This document shows, piece after piece, positions 26,131 to 34,850 of a DNA stretch of 64,000 nt; positions within the stretch are counted from its first letter, which is position 1; the number at the start of each line of letters is the position of its first letter. The position numbers and the translations under genes were made by a program. The DNA is from CALODL01 sp942492115 (lineage in GTDB: Bacteria > Planctomycetota > Phycisphaerae > UBA1845 > CAIVHJ01). The notes beneath the pieces are model-generated. The model was not told the origin of the DNA and made no database searches. It saw nothing but the letters and a program-made list of their open reading frames with translations. The DNA is taken from positions 124,001 through 188,000 of the forward strand of contig CALODL010000001.1 in NCBI GenBank assembly GCA_942492115.1, written 5' to 3'.

Positions 26131-27512
26131 TGCATGTGGTCACGAGGCGTCCGTTCAGTCACACCCTGCTGATGTTGTTCGTTAGCGCTGCACTGTTGCG
26201 TGGGGCGTGGATCGTGGCGCTGGCCTGCCAGCACGACGCGCAGGCCGTGTTACACATGTCACCTGATACGAGTCGCTATGTCGCCATCGCAGACCACCTG
26301 TTGGGGCGTTGTTACAGCGGCCCACCCTTGCACGACCTGGGGCGCCCGGCATATGGCACGGGCGAGGGCGCACTCGCGTGGAGCGGGCCGGGCTATGGCG
26401 TGTTCCTCGCCGGCATCAGAGCGGTGTCCGGTGATACGCCATGGCCAGTACTGATCATCCAGGTCCTGCTCAGTGCGCTGAACTGTGTGCTCGTTGCCTT
26501 GCTGGCGTACGTCTTGCTGGGCTCGCGACGCGTGGCGCTTGTTGCCGGTGTGATTGGCATCTTTTCGCTCACATCGATTACGCTCAGCGGTGCAGTCCTG
26601 ACCGAGACCCCGATGGTGACTCTGTTCACTGCAAGTTTGTTATGCTTCGTGGTCGGTTTGAGGGATGGGAGCTGGCGGTGGTTCCTTGCAGCAGGAGGAC
26701 TGGTCGGGCTCAGTTGCCTGGTGCGTCAAGTGCTGCAGTTCTGGCCGATCATGATGGTCATGGTCGTCTTGGTGATCCCCGCCAGCGGATTGGGGCTGCC
26801 GCGCAGACACATCGTGATGCGCACAATCGTGTCAGGCATGGTTGCCGTAGCGTGCATGGCTGCTTGGATGGAGCGTAACCATGCCGTGCATGACACACGA
26901 TTTCTCTCACATGTCGGTTTCATCAGTGCTCGCTTCTGGCTGGGAGCACGGGCCATGGCTGGCCTGGATCAGGAAACAAGTACGAATGACATCAGGCGTC
27001 GCTGGCTCGATGCGGAAGCAGTGATCGATGGGCCTGAAGGTGCACAGCTTCGAGCGTATCAGCAACGTGATCGGGCTGAGTTCATAAGGACCTGTCGTGC
27101 ATACCCGTGGGTTGTAACCAAACGGTTCATCAAGAACGTGATCGAGAATATGACCATTGGGGATGAACTCCACCAGGCACAATTGCCGTGGACGCAGCCC
27201 CTGCTCGCACCGGTCGTCGACCGGCGCACCGGGGCACTCATCGCCGGTATCGTCCTGGTCTCGGCAGTCGGGTTGCTCGTGCGCGCACGGAACCGCGCGG
27301 CCGGTATCGTTTTGGCGGCGACTTATGCGTACATGCTCGGGTTGAGCGGGTTCGGTTGCTGGCAGGGGTCCCGTTATGTCTTCTCTGCACATATGGCCTG
27401 GACGATCCTCGTGGCCTGGGGCGTGTGTACAGCGTTGGCGTTCGTGCTGAGGGTCACGGCTGGCGTACGCAGTGGTACGCCGGCGGCCTGGACCGATCCT
27501 GCGGGCTCGTGA
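26130..27512 (+). CDS. GT39/ArnT-like integral membrane glycosyltransferase
   Basis: A 460-residue protein with roughly ten transmembrane helices. The first periplasmic loop contains SPDTSRYVAIADHLL and YGTGEGALAWSGPGYGVFLAG, a GT39/PMT-type DE-rich loop that binds the polyprenyl-phosphate sugar donor. TLSGAVLTETPMVTLF follows in the next loop. A large periplasmic segment (about 260-360) has ARFWLGARAMAGLDQ. Such enzymes transfer sugars from lipid carriers on the periplasmic side. The ATG overlaps the upstream TAA by one base. It is the last gene of the plus-strand run before a convergent gene. Confidence 0.72.
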   Translation: MHVVTRRPFSHTLLMLFVSAALLRGAWIVALACQHDAQAVLHMSPDTSRYVAIADHLLGRCYSGPPLHDLGRPAYGTGEGALAWSGPGYGVFLAGIRAVSGDTPWPVLIIQVLLSALNCVLVALLAYVLLGSRRVALVAGVIGIFSLTSITLSGAVLTETPMVTLFTASLLCFVVGLRDGSWRWFLAAGGLVGLSCLVRQVLQFWPIMMVMVVLVIPASGLGLPRRHIVMRTIVSGMVAVACMAAWMERNHAVHDTRFLSHVGFISARFWLGARAMAGLDQETSTNDIRRRWLDAEAVIDGPEGAQLRAYQQRDRAEFIRTCRAYPWVVTKRFIKNVIENMTIGDELHQAQLPWTQPLLAPVVDRRTGALIAGIVLVSAVGLLVRARNRAAGIVLAATYAYMLGLSGFGCWQGSRYVFSAHMAWTILVAWGVCTALAFVLRVTAGVRSGTPAAWTDPAGS

Positions 27513-27641
27513 CCCGGCTGTCGGTTGGGCGTTTCAATGCGTTCGCGAGGACACATTTCGGCCTGCGCCGGCTCGGGTCGTTCGGCATGCTTGCACCCCG
27601 GTAATCCTGCCCCAAAGCATGGCTGCATACCCACCAACCAC

Positions 27642-27663
27642 CCCCACCCATTAGAGGGTGGGG
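27642..27663. terminator. GC-rich hairpin between convergent genes
   Basis: CCCCACCC (27642-27649) pairs with GGGTGGGG (27656-27663) around a six-base loop. It lies between the GT39-like gene (ends 27512) and the VanZ gene (ends 27752 on the minus strand). No T-run follows on either side, so a bidirectional or partial terminator is inferred. Confidence 0.5.
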
Positions 27664-27751
27664 TGAATCACTGATCCAACCCAGTATTAGACGGGCCTGT
27701 GCGTGGCGGGCGCAAGAAATCATTGATCGAATTCTGTAGCCGTGCGCACCC

Positions 27752-29218
27752 TCACGACGCGGGGCTGGTGACGGCGTTCTGTGGTTCAGAGTGCGGAGTG
27801 GTTGGGGTAGCGTCCTGCGCCCTCCCGCGGTCCTGTGTGACTGCGGCGAGCAGGTCGTGCCAGTATTGCGTGGCACAGCAGCCGACTGCAACTCCGGCGA
27901 CCGCGACGAGGACGTGGGTGATGTCAAGCGAGCGTCCAGGGCATCCAACCTGAACCAGTTCGAGGACGACAGCGAGGATGCTTCCGCCGAGAATGACTCG
28001 GCGGCGTTGGATCCCGCGTGACGCCTGGGCGTGCTCTACCGCTGGCGTGGTCCGGAGGACACCGGTGGTCAATATGCCCAACACCATGAAGCGGCCGAAT
28101 TTCGCGATCACGTCACTCGATGCAAGGAAAGTGCTGGAAGTGCTGAACGACTTGCGGAACGGGATCAGGCCTGCGGTCGACAGTTGGTCATCGATCGACG
28201 CGAAGCTGAAGTCGAAAACAAAGGGACTCAGTTCGCGAGCACAGATCAGCCCGCAGCACCCCAGGGCGGCACTGCCGAGGCCGCGGCGCCAAGCCAGGAT
28301 GTTCGTGCGTGGCGCGAGAACCGCCCAGATCAGCCCGCCAATGAGTGTTCCGCCCACGACAACAGGCACCGAGAGGACGTGGAAGCCTGCGTATCGAATG
28401 AACATCTGGCAAACGAGAACACCGCACGCCAGCATGCCGGTGAGCCACATCGCAACCAGTCCGGTCCCAATACACCCGAAGCGGAACTCTTGACGCAATC
28501 CGGCGCACGCCAGCACGCCCAGGCCTGTCGCGGCGATGGCAGTGGCTGCAAGATCGAGTATGCCATCGAAACGCTGCCGCGCCGCGTCGGATGCCGTAAT
28601 GAGATGGTCCTGCACGGGCGCCAGCGCGCTCAGCCAGGTCACATCGAGCAGGTGTTTGTGTGCCGATGGACTGAGGTCGAGCTGGAATGGTACGAGTGCC
28701 AGGACGAAGTAGATGCAGGCGGCTGCCAGGAACGTCGTGAAAACCGGTTCGTGGCGAAGACGGTCACGTATACGACGGCCATTGTGACGGGTTATTTCTC
28801 GGAACACCCAGGCCGCCATGGCTCCGCCGATCATGCCACTGACGTTGCACAGGACATCGATACTGGAGGACACGCGTCCTGGCATGAGCTGTTGCGCGAA
28901 CTCCGCGACTGCAGAGAGCATGGTGGCGCCCGCTGCGCACGTCGCGAAAGCGATTCCCCAGGACACTTCATTGCGACGCAGCGCGAGCGCGAAACAGAAG
29001 CCAAGAGGGGCGTACAACACGATGTTCTGAAGACCGTCCTGGATGGACAGTCGGCTATTCGCGATTCCAGGATCGGGAGCGCTGCCGATTGCCGGGAGGC
29101 ACGTGACATACACAATGAACAAACCAGCTGCACAAGCCAGCACGAGTTCGATCCGGCGATGCAGCTGGTTGATCAGTGGATCTGGGGAAATAGGTCGTCG
29201 CGATGCGATCAATCCCAT
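27752..29218 (-). CDS. Membrane protein with two VanZ-like domains
   Basis: A 488-residue protein with about ten or more transmembrane helices. The VanZ signature occurs twice. The first copy (about 50-140) has QNIVLYAPLGFCFALAL, VAEFAQQLMPGRVSSSIDVL and CNVSGMIGG. The second (about 370-460) has DVIAKFGRFMVLGIL, VLELVQVGCPGRSLDITHVL. A linker of several helices separates them. VanZ-type proteins occur in glycopeptide resistance and in polysaccharide/exosortase loci, but their biochemical role is unclear. It is transcribed opposite to the main cluster, 17 bases from the lipoprotein gene upstream on the same strand, so these two form a small operon. Confidence 0.75.
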   Translation of the reverse strand: MGLIASRRPISPDPLINQLHRRIELVLACAAGLFIVYVTCLPAIGSAPDPGIANSRLSIQDGLQNIVLYAPLGFCFALALRRNEVSWGIAFATCAAGATMLSAVAEFAQQLMPGRVSSSIDVLCNVSGMIGGAMAAWVFREITRHNGRRIRDRLRHEPVFTTFLAAACIYFVLALVPFQLDLSPSAHKHLLDVTWLSALAPVQDHLITASDAARQRFDGILDLAATAIAATGLGVLACAGLRQEFRFGCIGTGLVAMWLTGMLACGVLVCQMFIRYAGFHVLSVPVVVGGTLIGGLIWAVLAPRTNILAWRRGLGSAALGCCGLICARELSPFVFDFSFASIDDQLSTAGLIPFRKSFSTSSTFLASSDVIAKFGRFMVLGILTTGVLRTTPAVEHAQASRGIQRRRVILGGSILAVVLELVQVGCPGRSLDITHVLVAVAGVAVGCCATQYWHDLLAAVTQDRGRAQDATPTTPHSEPQNAVTSPAS

Positions 29219-29235
29219 TGTCGAGTTCAGCGGTG

Positions 29236-30105
29236 TTACTTGTTCCGGGTACGTATTGCCGGCGTATCGAACAGCGCATACGGATTATGACGTACAGACT
29301 TTGGCGCTTCGTCCTTGTCGATCAATTGCCACACGCATTCCTTGAAGTCCTTCTCGAAATAACGGAAGGCAACCTGATCCAGATAGAATAGCCAGTCATC
29401 GGGCTTTTTCGGGCGATCCCATGGCTTGAGTTTGCCTGCCGCTGCACTGAGCTCATTGAGACTGATCGTCCGCCGCAGAGACGCAACGAGGTCGCCGCTC
29501 TCGACGTCATAGAGCAAGCCGGTCACCACGCACTCAGTGGGGTTGGTCGTGTTGTCATAGCCATATACCAATAACATGCTCGTGTTCATGATATTGGCAG
29601 CGCGCAGCAGATCTTTCATATCGGTGCGGTCCTGGCGCACACTCTTCTCGTGCAGCAACACGACCTCGCGGACCTCTGGCGTACTCTCGAACAAGGACGT
29701 CCAGTAGGCCACCTGGTAGCTTTCGAGTGGAAAGAAATCAAATGACGTGGGAATGCCAGGAACCAGCGTAGCCAGAAGCAGCGGGATCGATTGGCCACTG
29801 TCATCGGCTGTCCTGGACTCGTCGTCTGTTTCTCCCTCAGGGTCCTGACTCATTTCTGACGTGTCTTCAGGGACCGGTTCGGCGGGCCATCCCGCATCGA
29901 GATTCTTGACGCGGGCGACCGCGATGCCTGACGGGAACAGTCCGTAGGTCGTCTTGTCGTTCAGGATCTGATAGCCATCCTCTTCGACCAGATTGACGTT
30001 CATGCCGGAAGTCACGCGCATGTCCGGATAGGGCCGCATGCATCCCGTGCTGATCAAGGACACCAGTACACCTGCAATGGAGAGTCGAAGCGTAGTCTTG
30101 TTCAT
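29236..30105 (-). CDS. Lipoprotein of unknown function in the exopolysaccharide locus
   Basis: A 289-residue protein with a signal peptide and lipobox ISTGC (Cys about residue 22). Segments GYQILNDKTTYGLFPSGIAVARV and IPTSFDFFPLESYQVAYWTSLFES occur on either side of an acidic, Ser/Asp/Glu-rich stretch (about 78-105) likely to be flexible. The middle contains VREVVLLHEKSV, ANIMNTSMLLVYGYD and VTGLLYDVESGDLVASL, a mixed alpha/beta pattern. I do not recognise a family. It heads the minus-strand pair with the VanZ protein and is divergent from the sugar phosphotransferase, so the shared region 30106-30312 should carry two promoters. Confidence 0.65.
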   Translation of the reverse strand: MNKTTLRLSIAGVLVSLISTGCMRPYPDMRVTSGMNVNLVEEDGYQILNDKTTYGLFPSGIAVARVKNLDAGWPAEPVPEDTSEMSQDPEGETDDESRTADDSGQSIPLLLATLVPGIPTSFDFFPLESYQVAYWTSLFESTPEVREVVLLHEKSVRQDRTDMKDLLRAANIMNTSMLLVYGYDNTTNPTECVVTGLLYDVESGDLVASLRRTISLNELSAAAGKLKPWDRPKKPDDWLFYLDQVAFRYFEKDFKECVWQLIDKDEAPKSVRHNPYALFDTPAIRTRNK

Positions 30106-30312
30106 GGTCGTATCCTGCCGGAAAAGGCTGATTCCGCCTTCCGTGGCGGTCTGACCTCTTCATCGGTTAGCGCAAGGAACGGGTCGAGGTAGCCGGGATG
30201 GCCAGAGGTTCCGATAACGGGTACTGCGCCATGCACTTCCGGCGACGACATATCCCAGAGTTTCGTGCGTACTAACTCAGGTCCGAGTGCGCGAGGGCCG
30301 ATATTGTGGTGG

Positions 30313-31803
30313 ATGTCAAAGTCCCTGAATATTCAGACGGTCACGGAATCACCCGTAATCCCTGCGCTCGCCGCTGACGGTGACATGCGTCATAAGACAG
30401 TGCGTGCCTCGAAGGGCTTCGAGCTGTTCGCGCGGTGCGTGAATCATCTGCCCAAGTCTGGATGGGCTCTAGTAGATGTCTGCTCCGTGTGTTTCGGGCA
30501 CTATGTGGGCTACCGACTGTTCGAGATTCAGTTTCCGCGTAGCACATGGGTCGCAGACATGACTCTGGTCAACGCCGTGGTTGCGATTTGCTTCGTGGCC
30601 AGTGGCGTGGTCTGCGGGCTCTATGATCGTGAAACGCTGATGTACCGGGCACGCATCCTGGTGCGTTCGATTCTGACCGTGACGTTGGCCATCGCGCTGG
30701 CGTACGTTGTGATGCACGCGTTGATGTACGAGGTGTACTCGCGACGCATCGCCGTTGTCGGGCCGCTGGCGTTCATCGGTATCTCCGGAAGCCTGCGCAT
30801 GATCGCGCACCGGCTGCTGAGCCAGCTTCAACGCCGCATCCTCTTCGTCGGCTGTGGTGATTCGATTCAACGGTTGTGTCGGGCGGCACGTGAGGACGAT
30901 GTCCACGGGCACGCCGTGCTCGGCTACGTCACGACGCGGCACACCGGTCAGAGCACCCAGGACCCTGGCCTGCCACATCTTGGTGCCGTCGAAGACATTC
31001 AGGCGATCTGCCTGGCTCACGACATCCACGAAGTGGTCATTGGCGTCGAGGAGGCATCGGAGCCCGAAGTCACCCATTTGATCATGAGCTGCCTGCGGCT
31101 CGGCTGCCGTGTGACCAACCAACCGACGTTCTACGAACGGGTGTTCGGCGAAGTTCCGGTCGACCACATCACTCCTGAGTGGTTCTTGTTCGCTGACCTC
31201 GACGGTCACCGTGAGGAGCGCGCCACTCTCAAACGCATGGCAGATGTGTGTTGTGCTGCAGTGGGTCTGGTGCTGAGCATCCCGCTGTGGCCCATCATAT
31301 CGATGGCAATCTGGGTCGAGGATCGCGGGCCGGTATTCTATTCCCAAAGGCGGGTCGGGCGGCACAACCGGTTGTTTCGGCTCACCAAATTCAGAACCAT
31401 GCGGCAGGATGCGGAGGCCGATGGCCACGCGTGGGCGATTCCCAACGATCCGCGGGTCACCCGGGTCGGGTGGGTCCTCCGCCAGACGCATCTGGACGAG
31501 CTGCCACAGCTGTGGAACATCCTGCTGGGCGATATGTCGGTGATCGGGCCTCGCCCGGAACGGCCAGAATTTGTCGAGCAGCTCATCGAGGAGATCCCCT
31601 TCTACGACGAAAGACACCTCGTACGGCCTGGCCTGACAGGGTGGGCGCAGGTTAATTACCGCTATGGCTGCAGCATCGAGGATGCCCGCCGGAAGCTGTT
31701 TCTGGACCTGTATTACATCAAGCACATGTCTTTGGAGATCGATTTGGTCATCGCGTGCCGCACAATCGGGGCCCTCTTCGGAGCCGCCCGGTACGGGTCT
31801 TGA
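30313..31803 (+). CDS. Polyprenyl glycosylphosphotransferase (initiating sugar transferase)
   Basis: A 496-residue inner-membrane enzyme that transfers a sugar-1-phosphate to undecaprenyl phosphate, starting the repeat unit. The N-terminal part has four to five membrane helices and a CoA-binding-like domain (RRILFVGCGDSIQRLC). The catalytic bacterial sugar transferase domain has SQRRVGRHNRLFRLTKFRTM, RQTHLDELPQLWNILLGDMS, VIGPRPERPEF and RPGLTGWAQVNYRYG. It resembles the EpsB/TIGR03013-type enzyme tied to exosortase A loci. ATG 30313 gives a natural start; an in-frame GTG and ATG occur upstream at 30265-30312. It is the last gene on the plus strand in the locus. Confidence 0.9.
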   Translation: MSKSLNIQTVTESPVIPALAADGDMRHKTVRASKGFELFARCVNHLPKSGWALVDVCSVCFGHYVGYRLFEIQFPRSTWVADMTLVNAVVAICFVASGVVCGLYDRETLMYRARILVRSILTVTLAIALAYVVMHALMYEVYSRRIAVVGPLAFIGISGSLRMIAHRLLSQLQRRILFVGCGDSIQRLCRAAREDDVHGHAVLGYVTTRHTGQSTQDPGLPHLGAVEDIQAICLAHDIHEVVIGVEEASEPEVTHLIMSCLRLGCRVTNQPTFYERVFGEVPVDHITPEWFLFADLDGHREERATLKRMADVCCAAVGLVLSIPLWPIISMAIWVEDRGPVFYSQRRVGRHNRLFRLTKFRTMRQDAEADGHAWAIPNDPRVTRVGWVLRQTHLDELPQLWNILLGDMSVIGPRPERPEFVEQLIEEIPFYDERHLVRPGLTGWAQVNYRYGCSIEDARRKLFLDLYYIKHMSLEIDLVIACRTIGALFGAARYGS

Positions 31804-31868
31804 ACAACCCGCGGATATAGGAATAATAAGAGGTTTGTACCAGTTCTGATTTTCCTGACAGGAACACG

Positions 31869-32606
31869 ATGGCGGCCCTACTTCAGTCCCTGCAAGATCT
31901 GCAACAAGTCGAGATGAAACTCCACGCTCTGCGTGACAAGATCGACGCAAAACGTCGTCAGGTCCGCGCGTATGACCGCAAGCTCAAGCGGTTCGAATCG
32001 GAGGTTCAAGAGATCAAAGACAAGATCATGCGCAAGCAGGCCGAGGTGGCCCAGCATGAACTCGACATCAAGACCCACGATGAAGAGGTGGCCAAGCTTC
32101 GCGAGGCATTGAATCGTTCCAAGACCAACAAGGAATATGCCGCAATCCTCAGCCAGATCAACACTGACAAAGCCGACACGAGCAAGGTAGAAGATCGCAT
32201 TCTTGAAATCCTCACCGAAATCGAGACCCTCAAGCAGGAACAGGCTGTCCTTGTCGAGAAACAGGGCGTCGAGAATAAGAAACTCGAATCAGCGAAGCGG
32301 GAGGCAGACAGCTTCTCACAGACGAGCAGCGATGAACTCGGCGCCCTCGAACGTGGACGCGAACAGGCGGCTTCCGATGTACCGCCCGAAGCTCTGGCTC
32401 TCTTCGAGCGCGCCAGTGAACGTCATGATGGCGAAGTGCTTGCGGCCGTATTGCAGCCGCATCCAAAACGCCAGGAGTTCATTTGCGAAGGCTGCAACAT
32501 GACCGTCACGCTCGAGCAGTATGTCTCGCTCAAGGGTCGTGACAGCATTCAGGTGTGTCAGAATTGCAGCCGGGTCCTGGTTCTCGAAGAAGCCCTCGCC
32601 CGTTAG
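31869..32606 (+). CDS. Zinc-ribbon coiled-coil protein (DUF164/CdsZ-like)
   Basis: A 245-residue protein. Residues 1-170 form a long coiled coil (MAALLQSLQDLQQVEMKLHAL, KLREALNRSKTNKEYAAILSQ). The C-terminus is a zinc ribbon with C-x2-C pairs (CEGCNMTVT, CQNCSRVLV). This is the DUF164 architecture, represented by the chlamydial CT398/CdsZ protein and mycobacterial Rv2229c. The YAAILSQI motif in the loop between helices is characteristic. The role is unsettled; type III secretion, sigma-54 and RNA roles have been proposed in different organisms. It is followed 10 bases later by an RNase HI gene, a pairing also found in actinobacteria. Confidence 0.85.
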   Translation: MAALLQSLQDLQQVEMKLHALRDKIDAKRRQVRAYDRKLKRFESEVQEIKDKIMRKQAEVAQHELDIKTHDEEVAKLREALNRSKTNKEYAAILSQINTDKADTSKVEDRILEILTEIETLKQEQAVLVEKQGVENKKLESAKREADSFSQTSSDELGALERGREQAASDVPPEALALFERASERHDGEVLAAVLQPHPKRQEFICEGCNMTVTLEQYVSLKGRDSIQVCQNCSRVLVLEEALAR

Positions 32607-32616
32607 TTCACTTCAG

Positions 32617-33315
32617 ATGTCCCTGATACTCCATGTCGATGGTGGTGCCCGCGGAAACCCCGGCCCCTCGGGTGCGGGTGTTGTTTTGCGCACTGTGGAT
32701 GGCCGCTCCGTGCTGGAGGCCGGTTACTGGCTGGGCCGAATGACGAACAACCAGGCCGAGTACCGTGCGCTGATTCTCGGGCTCGAAGCGGCCCTCGAAC
32801 GCGGGGCACGAGAGATCAAAGCATTCGGCGACAGCGAGCTGATCGTGAAACAGGTTCTGGGCCAATACAAAGTAAAGGCCGGTCCGTTGAAGACGCTGCA
32901 CGGCGAGGTGCTGGATCTGTTCGCCCGTTTCGACGATTGGACCCTGCAGCATGTCCGCAGGGAGGCCAACAGCCGCGCCGACGAACTGGTCAATCTGGCC
33001 CTGGATTGCGGCGAAGACATCGTCGAAATCGATACGGGCAGTTCAACCCGGTCAGCCGATGAAGTCGTCGCGCCAGTTGCGGTCGTACTGCAGGTCGTGC
33101 AGTCCGGAGATCCAACCGTCTGCCCTGCGGTCATGGCGATCGATCAAACCTGGGATATTGCGGATGAATGGCCGGCCATGTGCATTCACGCTGCCGCCTG
33201 CACCATAGGGACTCTGCTCGAGCTGCGTTCAAGAGGGAGTGGGGTGTGCGAACGGGTGTGCGAGCAGCCCGGTTGTGCCGCTCGTTTCGGGCTCGCGGTT
33301 CGTCCACGGAAGTGA
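32617..33315 (+). CDS. rnhA: RNase HI with unusual cysteine-rich C-terminal extension
   Basis: A 232-residue protein. The first 135 residues are an RNase HI domain: HVDGGARGNPGPSGAG with D8, NNQAEYRAL with E48, FGDSELIVKQVLGQY with D72, and SRADELVNLAL with D122, the complete DEDD active site for cleaving RNA in RNA/DNA hybrids. A further 90 residues (141-232) carry six Cys (169, 189, 195, 211, 215, 220) and a segment TVCPAVMAIDQTWDIADEW that resembles the TIGR04076-like module. Start ATG 32617 was chosen because it gives the canonical N-terminus; the frame is open further upstream into the neighbouring gene. It pairs with the zinc-ribbon gene. Confidence 0.82.
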   Translation: MSLILHVDGGARGNPGPSGAGVVLRTVDGRSVLEAGYWLGRMTNNQAEYRALILGLEAALERGAREIKAFGDSELIVKQVLGQYKVKAGPLKTLHGEVLDLFARFDDWTLQHVRREANSRADELVNLALDCGEDIVEIDTGSSTRSADEVVAPVAVVLQVVQSGDPTVCPAVMAIDQTWDIADEWPAMCIHAAACTIGTLLELRSRGSGVCERVCEQPGCAARFGLAVRPRK

Positions 33316-33357
33316 CGGGGCGGTCCGCATCTGAATCCGCGGCCTCCGCGACCATGC

Positions 33358-33555
33358 TCAGTCTTCCTCATCTTCCTGCTTGCGCCCCGACATCAAGTCC
33401 TGCATGTTGCTCATCAGGCGGCCCCATTCGGCATCCACATCATATTGACCATCCTGAATCGCCTGGCGCAGCGCGATGATCTTGCGTATGCGGGTGTCAC
33501 CGGTGGAGATCAGATCTGGCTCGTATTCGTGCAGCAGGTCGTTCATCTGTCCCAT
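33358..33555 (-). CDS. Small protein, possibly FlgM-like
   Basis: A 65-residue hydrophilic protein on the minus strand, converging on the RNase HI gene. The segment RKIIALRQAIQDGQYDVD resembles the C-terminal anti-sigma-28 motif of FlgM (I-x2-LR-x-AI-x2-G-x-Y-x-VD). The N-terminus MGQMNDLLHEYEPDL and the acidic tail KQEDEED do not help. A GGAG at 33563-33566 (in minus-strand sense) precedes the ATG. Only the C-terminal resemblance supports the FlgM idea, and no flagellar genes are nearby. Confidence 0.45.
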   Translation of the reverse strand: MGQMNDLLHEYEPDLISTGDTRIRKIIALRQAIQDGQYDVDAEWGRLMSNMQDLMSGRKQEDEED

Positions 33556-33790
33556 GGCGCGGCTCCAATATCAGCGTGGGTCACTGGTCTTTGTATCGGC
33601 AGGAACACGGGTTTCCCCGGAGCCGGCCTGGGGGAGGATCCGAGCTCGCTGGAGCGACTGGGCCGCATCAAGATGCGCGTAGCCACGGTGCTCCTGGCAC
33701 GGCGCCGGGTATTTCCGAATCGGCCACACGAAGGACGTTCGATTCGGCCGATAAACAACCGGAGCCCAATGTCCCCTCCGGAGGTCCCCC

Positions 33791-34447
33791 GTGCACACGA
33801 TTCATCGCCAATTGATCACTGCGCTCATGTTGACAGTGGTGGCAGGCTGCAACACCCGCCACGACCGTGTCGCCCGGGCGCCGTCCACGAGAACACCTCC
33901 TCCAACCGCAAGACGACAATCTCCGCCCAGGCCCCGGCCCAAACCACGCCCACAGCCAGAACGTGTCGATGTTTGGAAGCCGAAGGTCCAGCCGCGCAAT
34001 TGGCGCTACGTCGTCGTGCACCACAGTGCAACCACAGTGGGGGGAGCCCGGCGGTTCAACAAGGCCCACATCGAGCAGAATGGCTGGGATGAGCTGGGTT
34101 ACCACTTCGTGATCGGGAACGGAACAGACACACCCGACGGCTGCATCGAAGTCGGCTCACGGTGGTGGCGGCAGAAGCACGGCGCCCACTGTAAGACGCC
34201 CGACAACCGCTACAACGATTTCGGTGTGGGGATTTGCCTGGTGGGCAATTTCGAGCACGGTGGCTATCCGACTCAGGCTCAACTGTCTTCGTTGAAGCGA
34301 CTGGTCCGATATCTCAGCCGCTCGTACGAAATTGAACCGCGAAATGTGTCAACCCATGGGGCCCTTACACATAATACCCAATGTCCAGGGCGGAACTTCT
34401 CGTTGGCGCCCATACTTCAGAGTCTCAGAGGTTATGCGATTCGATGA
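33791..34447 (+). CDS. PGRP/amidase_2-like lipoprotein
   Basis: A 218-residue exported lipoprotein (lipobox VVAGC, Cys20) with a Pro/Arg-rich linker (30-58) and an N-acetylmuramoyl-L-alanine amidase_2 domain. Zinc ligands are H77 in VVVHHSATT, H189 in STHGAL and C198 in QCPGRNF; Y104 is in GYHFVIGNG. Additional motifs: AHIEQNGWDELGYH and GICLVGNFE. Such enzymes cut the muramoyl-L-alanine bond of peptidoglycan, or recognise it, in cell wall turnover. Length fits a short PGRP with a lipid anchor. Start ATG 33791 follows GGAGGTCCCCCG, a good Shine-Dalgarno. Confidence 0.85.
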   Translation: MHTIHRQLITALMLTVVAGCNTRHDRVARAPSTRTPPPTARRQSPPRPRPKPRPQPERVDVWKPKVQPRNWRYVVVHHSATTVGGARRFNKAHIEQNGWDELGYHFVIGNGTDTPDGCIEVGSRWWRQKHGAHCKTPDNRYNDFGVGICLVGNFEHGGYPTQAQLSSLKRLVRYLSRSYEIEPRNVSTHGALTHNTQCPGRNFSLAPILQSLRGYAIR

Positions 34448-34574
34448 AGCGTCGAGACTAAACCCGCAGCGTGCAACCGCCGATGAAGGACTCGGACACG
34501 TAATCCGCTTTGCCGGATCGACCATGGTAGCGCAACCTGACCGATCCGCTGCAGCCACATTCAGGAGCTAACTG

Positions 34575-34811
34575 ATGAACAAGAGCAGGGTACTGAAAAA
34601 GATGATGGGGTGGTTCGCGCTCGTCGGCATGGGGAGCACCTGCTTCCAGCTGGGTTCCTGCGATTCCGCCGTTCGCGGCCAGATTCTTGGCGGCTTGAGC
34701 TCGGCGACGACCTCCCTGAGCGCGGCTTTGATCGCTGCGGCGTTCATGGCGTTGGACGATCCGGGAGGCGGAGATGTCACCGGTGGCCTGACGACCAGCA
34801 GCGGCATCTGA
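34575..34811 (+). CDS. Small exported GSCD-motif protein, copy 1
   Basis: A 78-residue protein with a basic N-terminus (MNKSRVLKKMM), a hydrophobic stretch (13-26), then FQLGSCDSAVRGQILGGLSS and SLSAALIAAAFMAL, and a Gly-rich tail. GSC can act as a lipobox (Cys about 29), which would make it a lipoprotein, though Gly at -2 is less typical. It shares its central motif with the protein at 35010-35201. AGGAG (34563-34567) lies seven bases before the ATG. I have seen similar short Q-G/S-C proteins in planctomycete genomes; function unknown. Confidence 0.65.
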   Translation: MNKSRVLKKMMGWFALVGMGSTCFQLGSCDSAVRGQILGGLSSATTSLSAALIAAAFMALDDPGGGDVTGGLTTSSGI

Positions 34812-34850
34812 TCGCCGAGCATAAACTCAGCGTTCACAAAGTCATATCGA

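Noticed and set aside
28031..29290. Plus-strand open frame of 419 codons antisense to the VanZ gene
   Set aside because: Low-complexity composition without motifs; the minus-strand VanZ protein with clear membrane helices explains the DNA.
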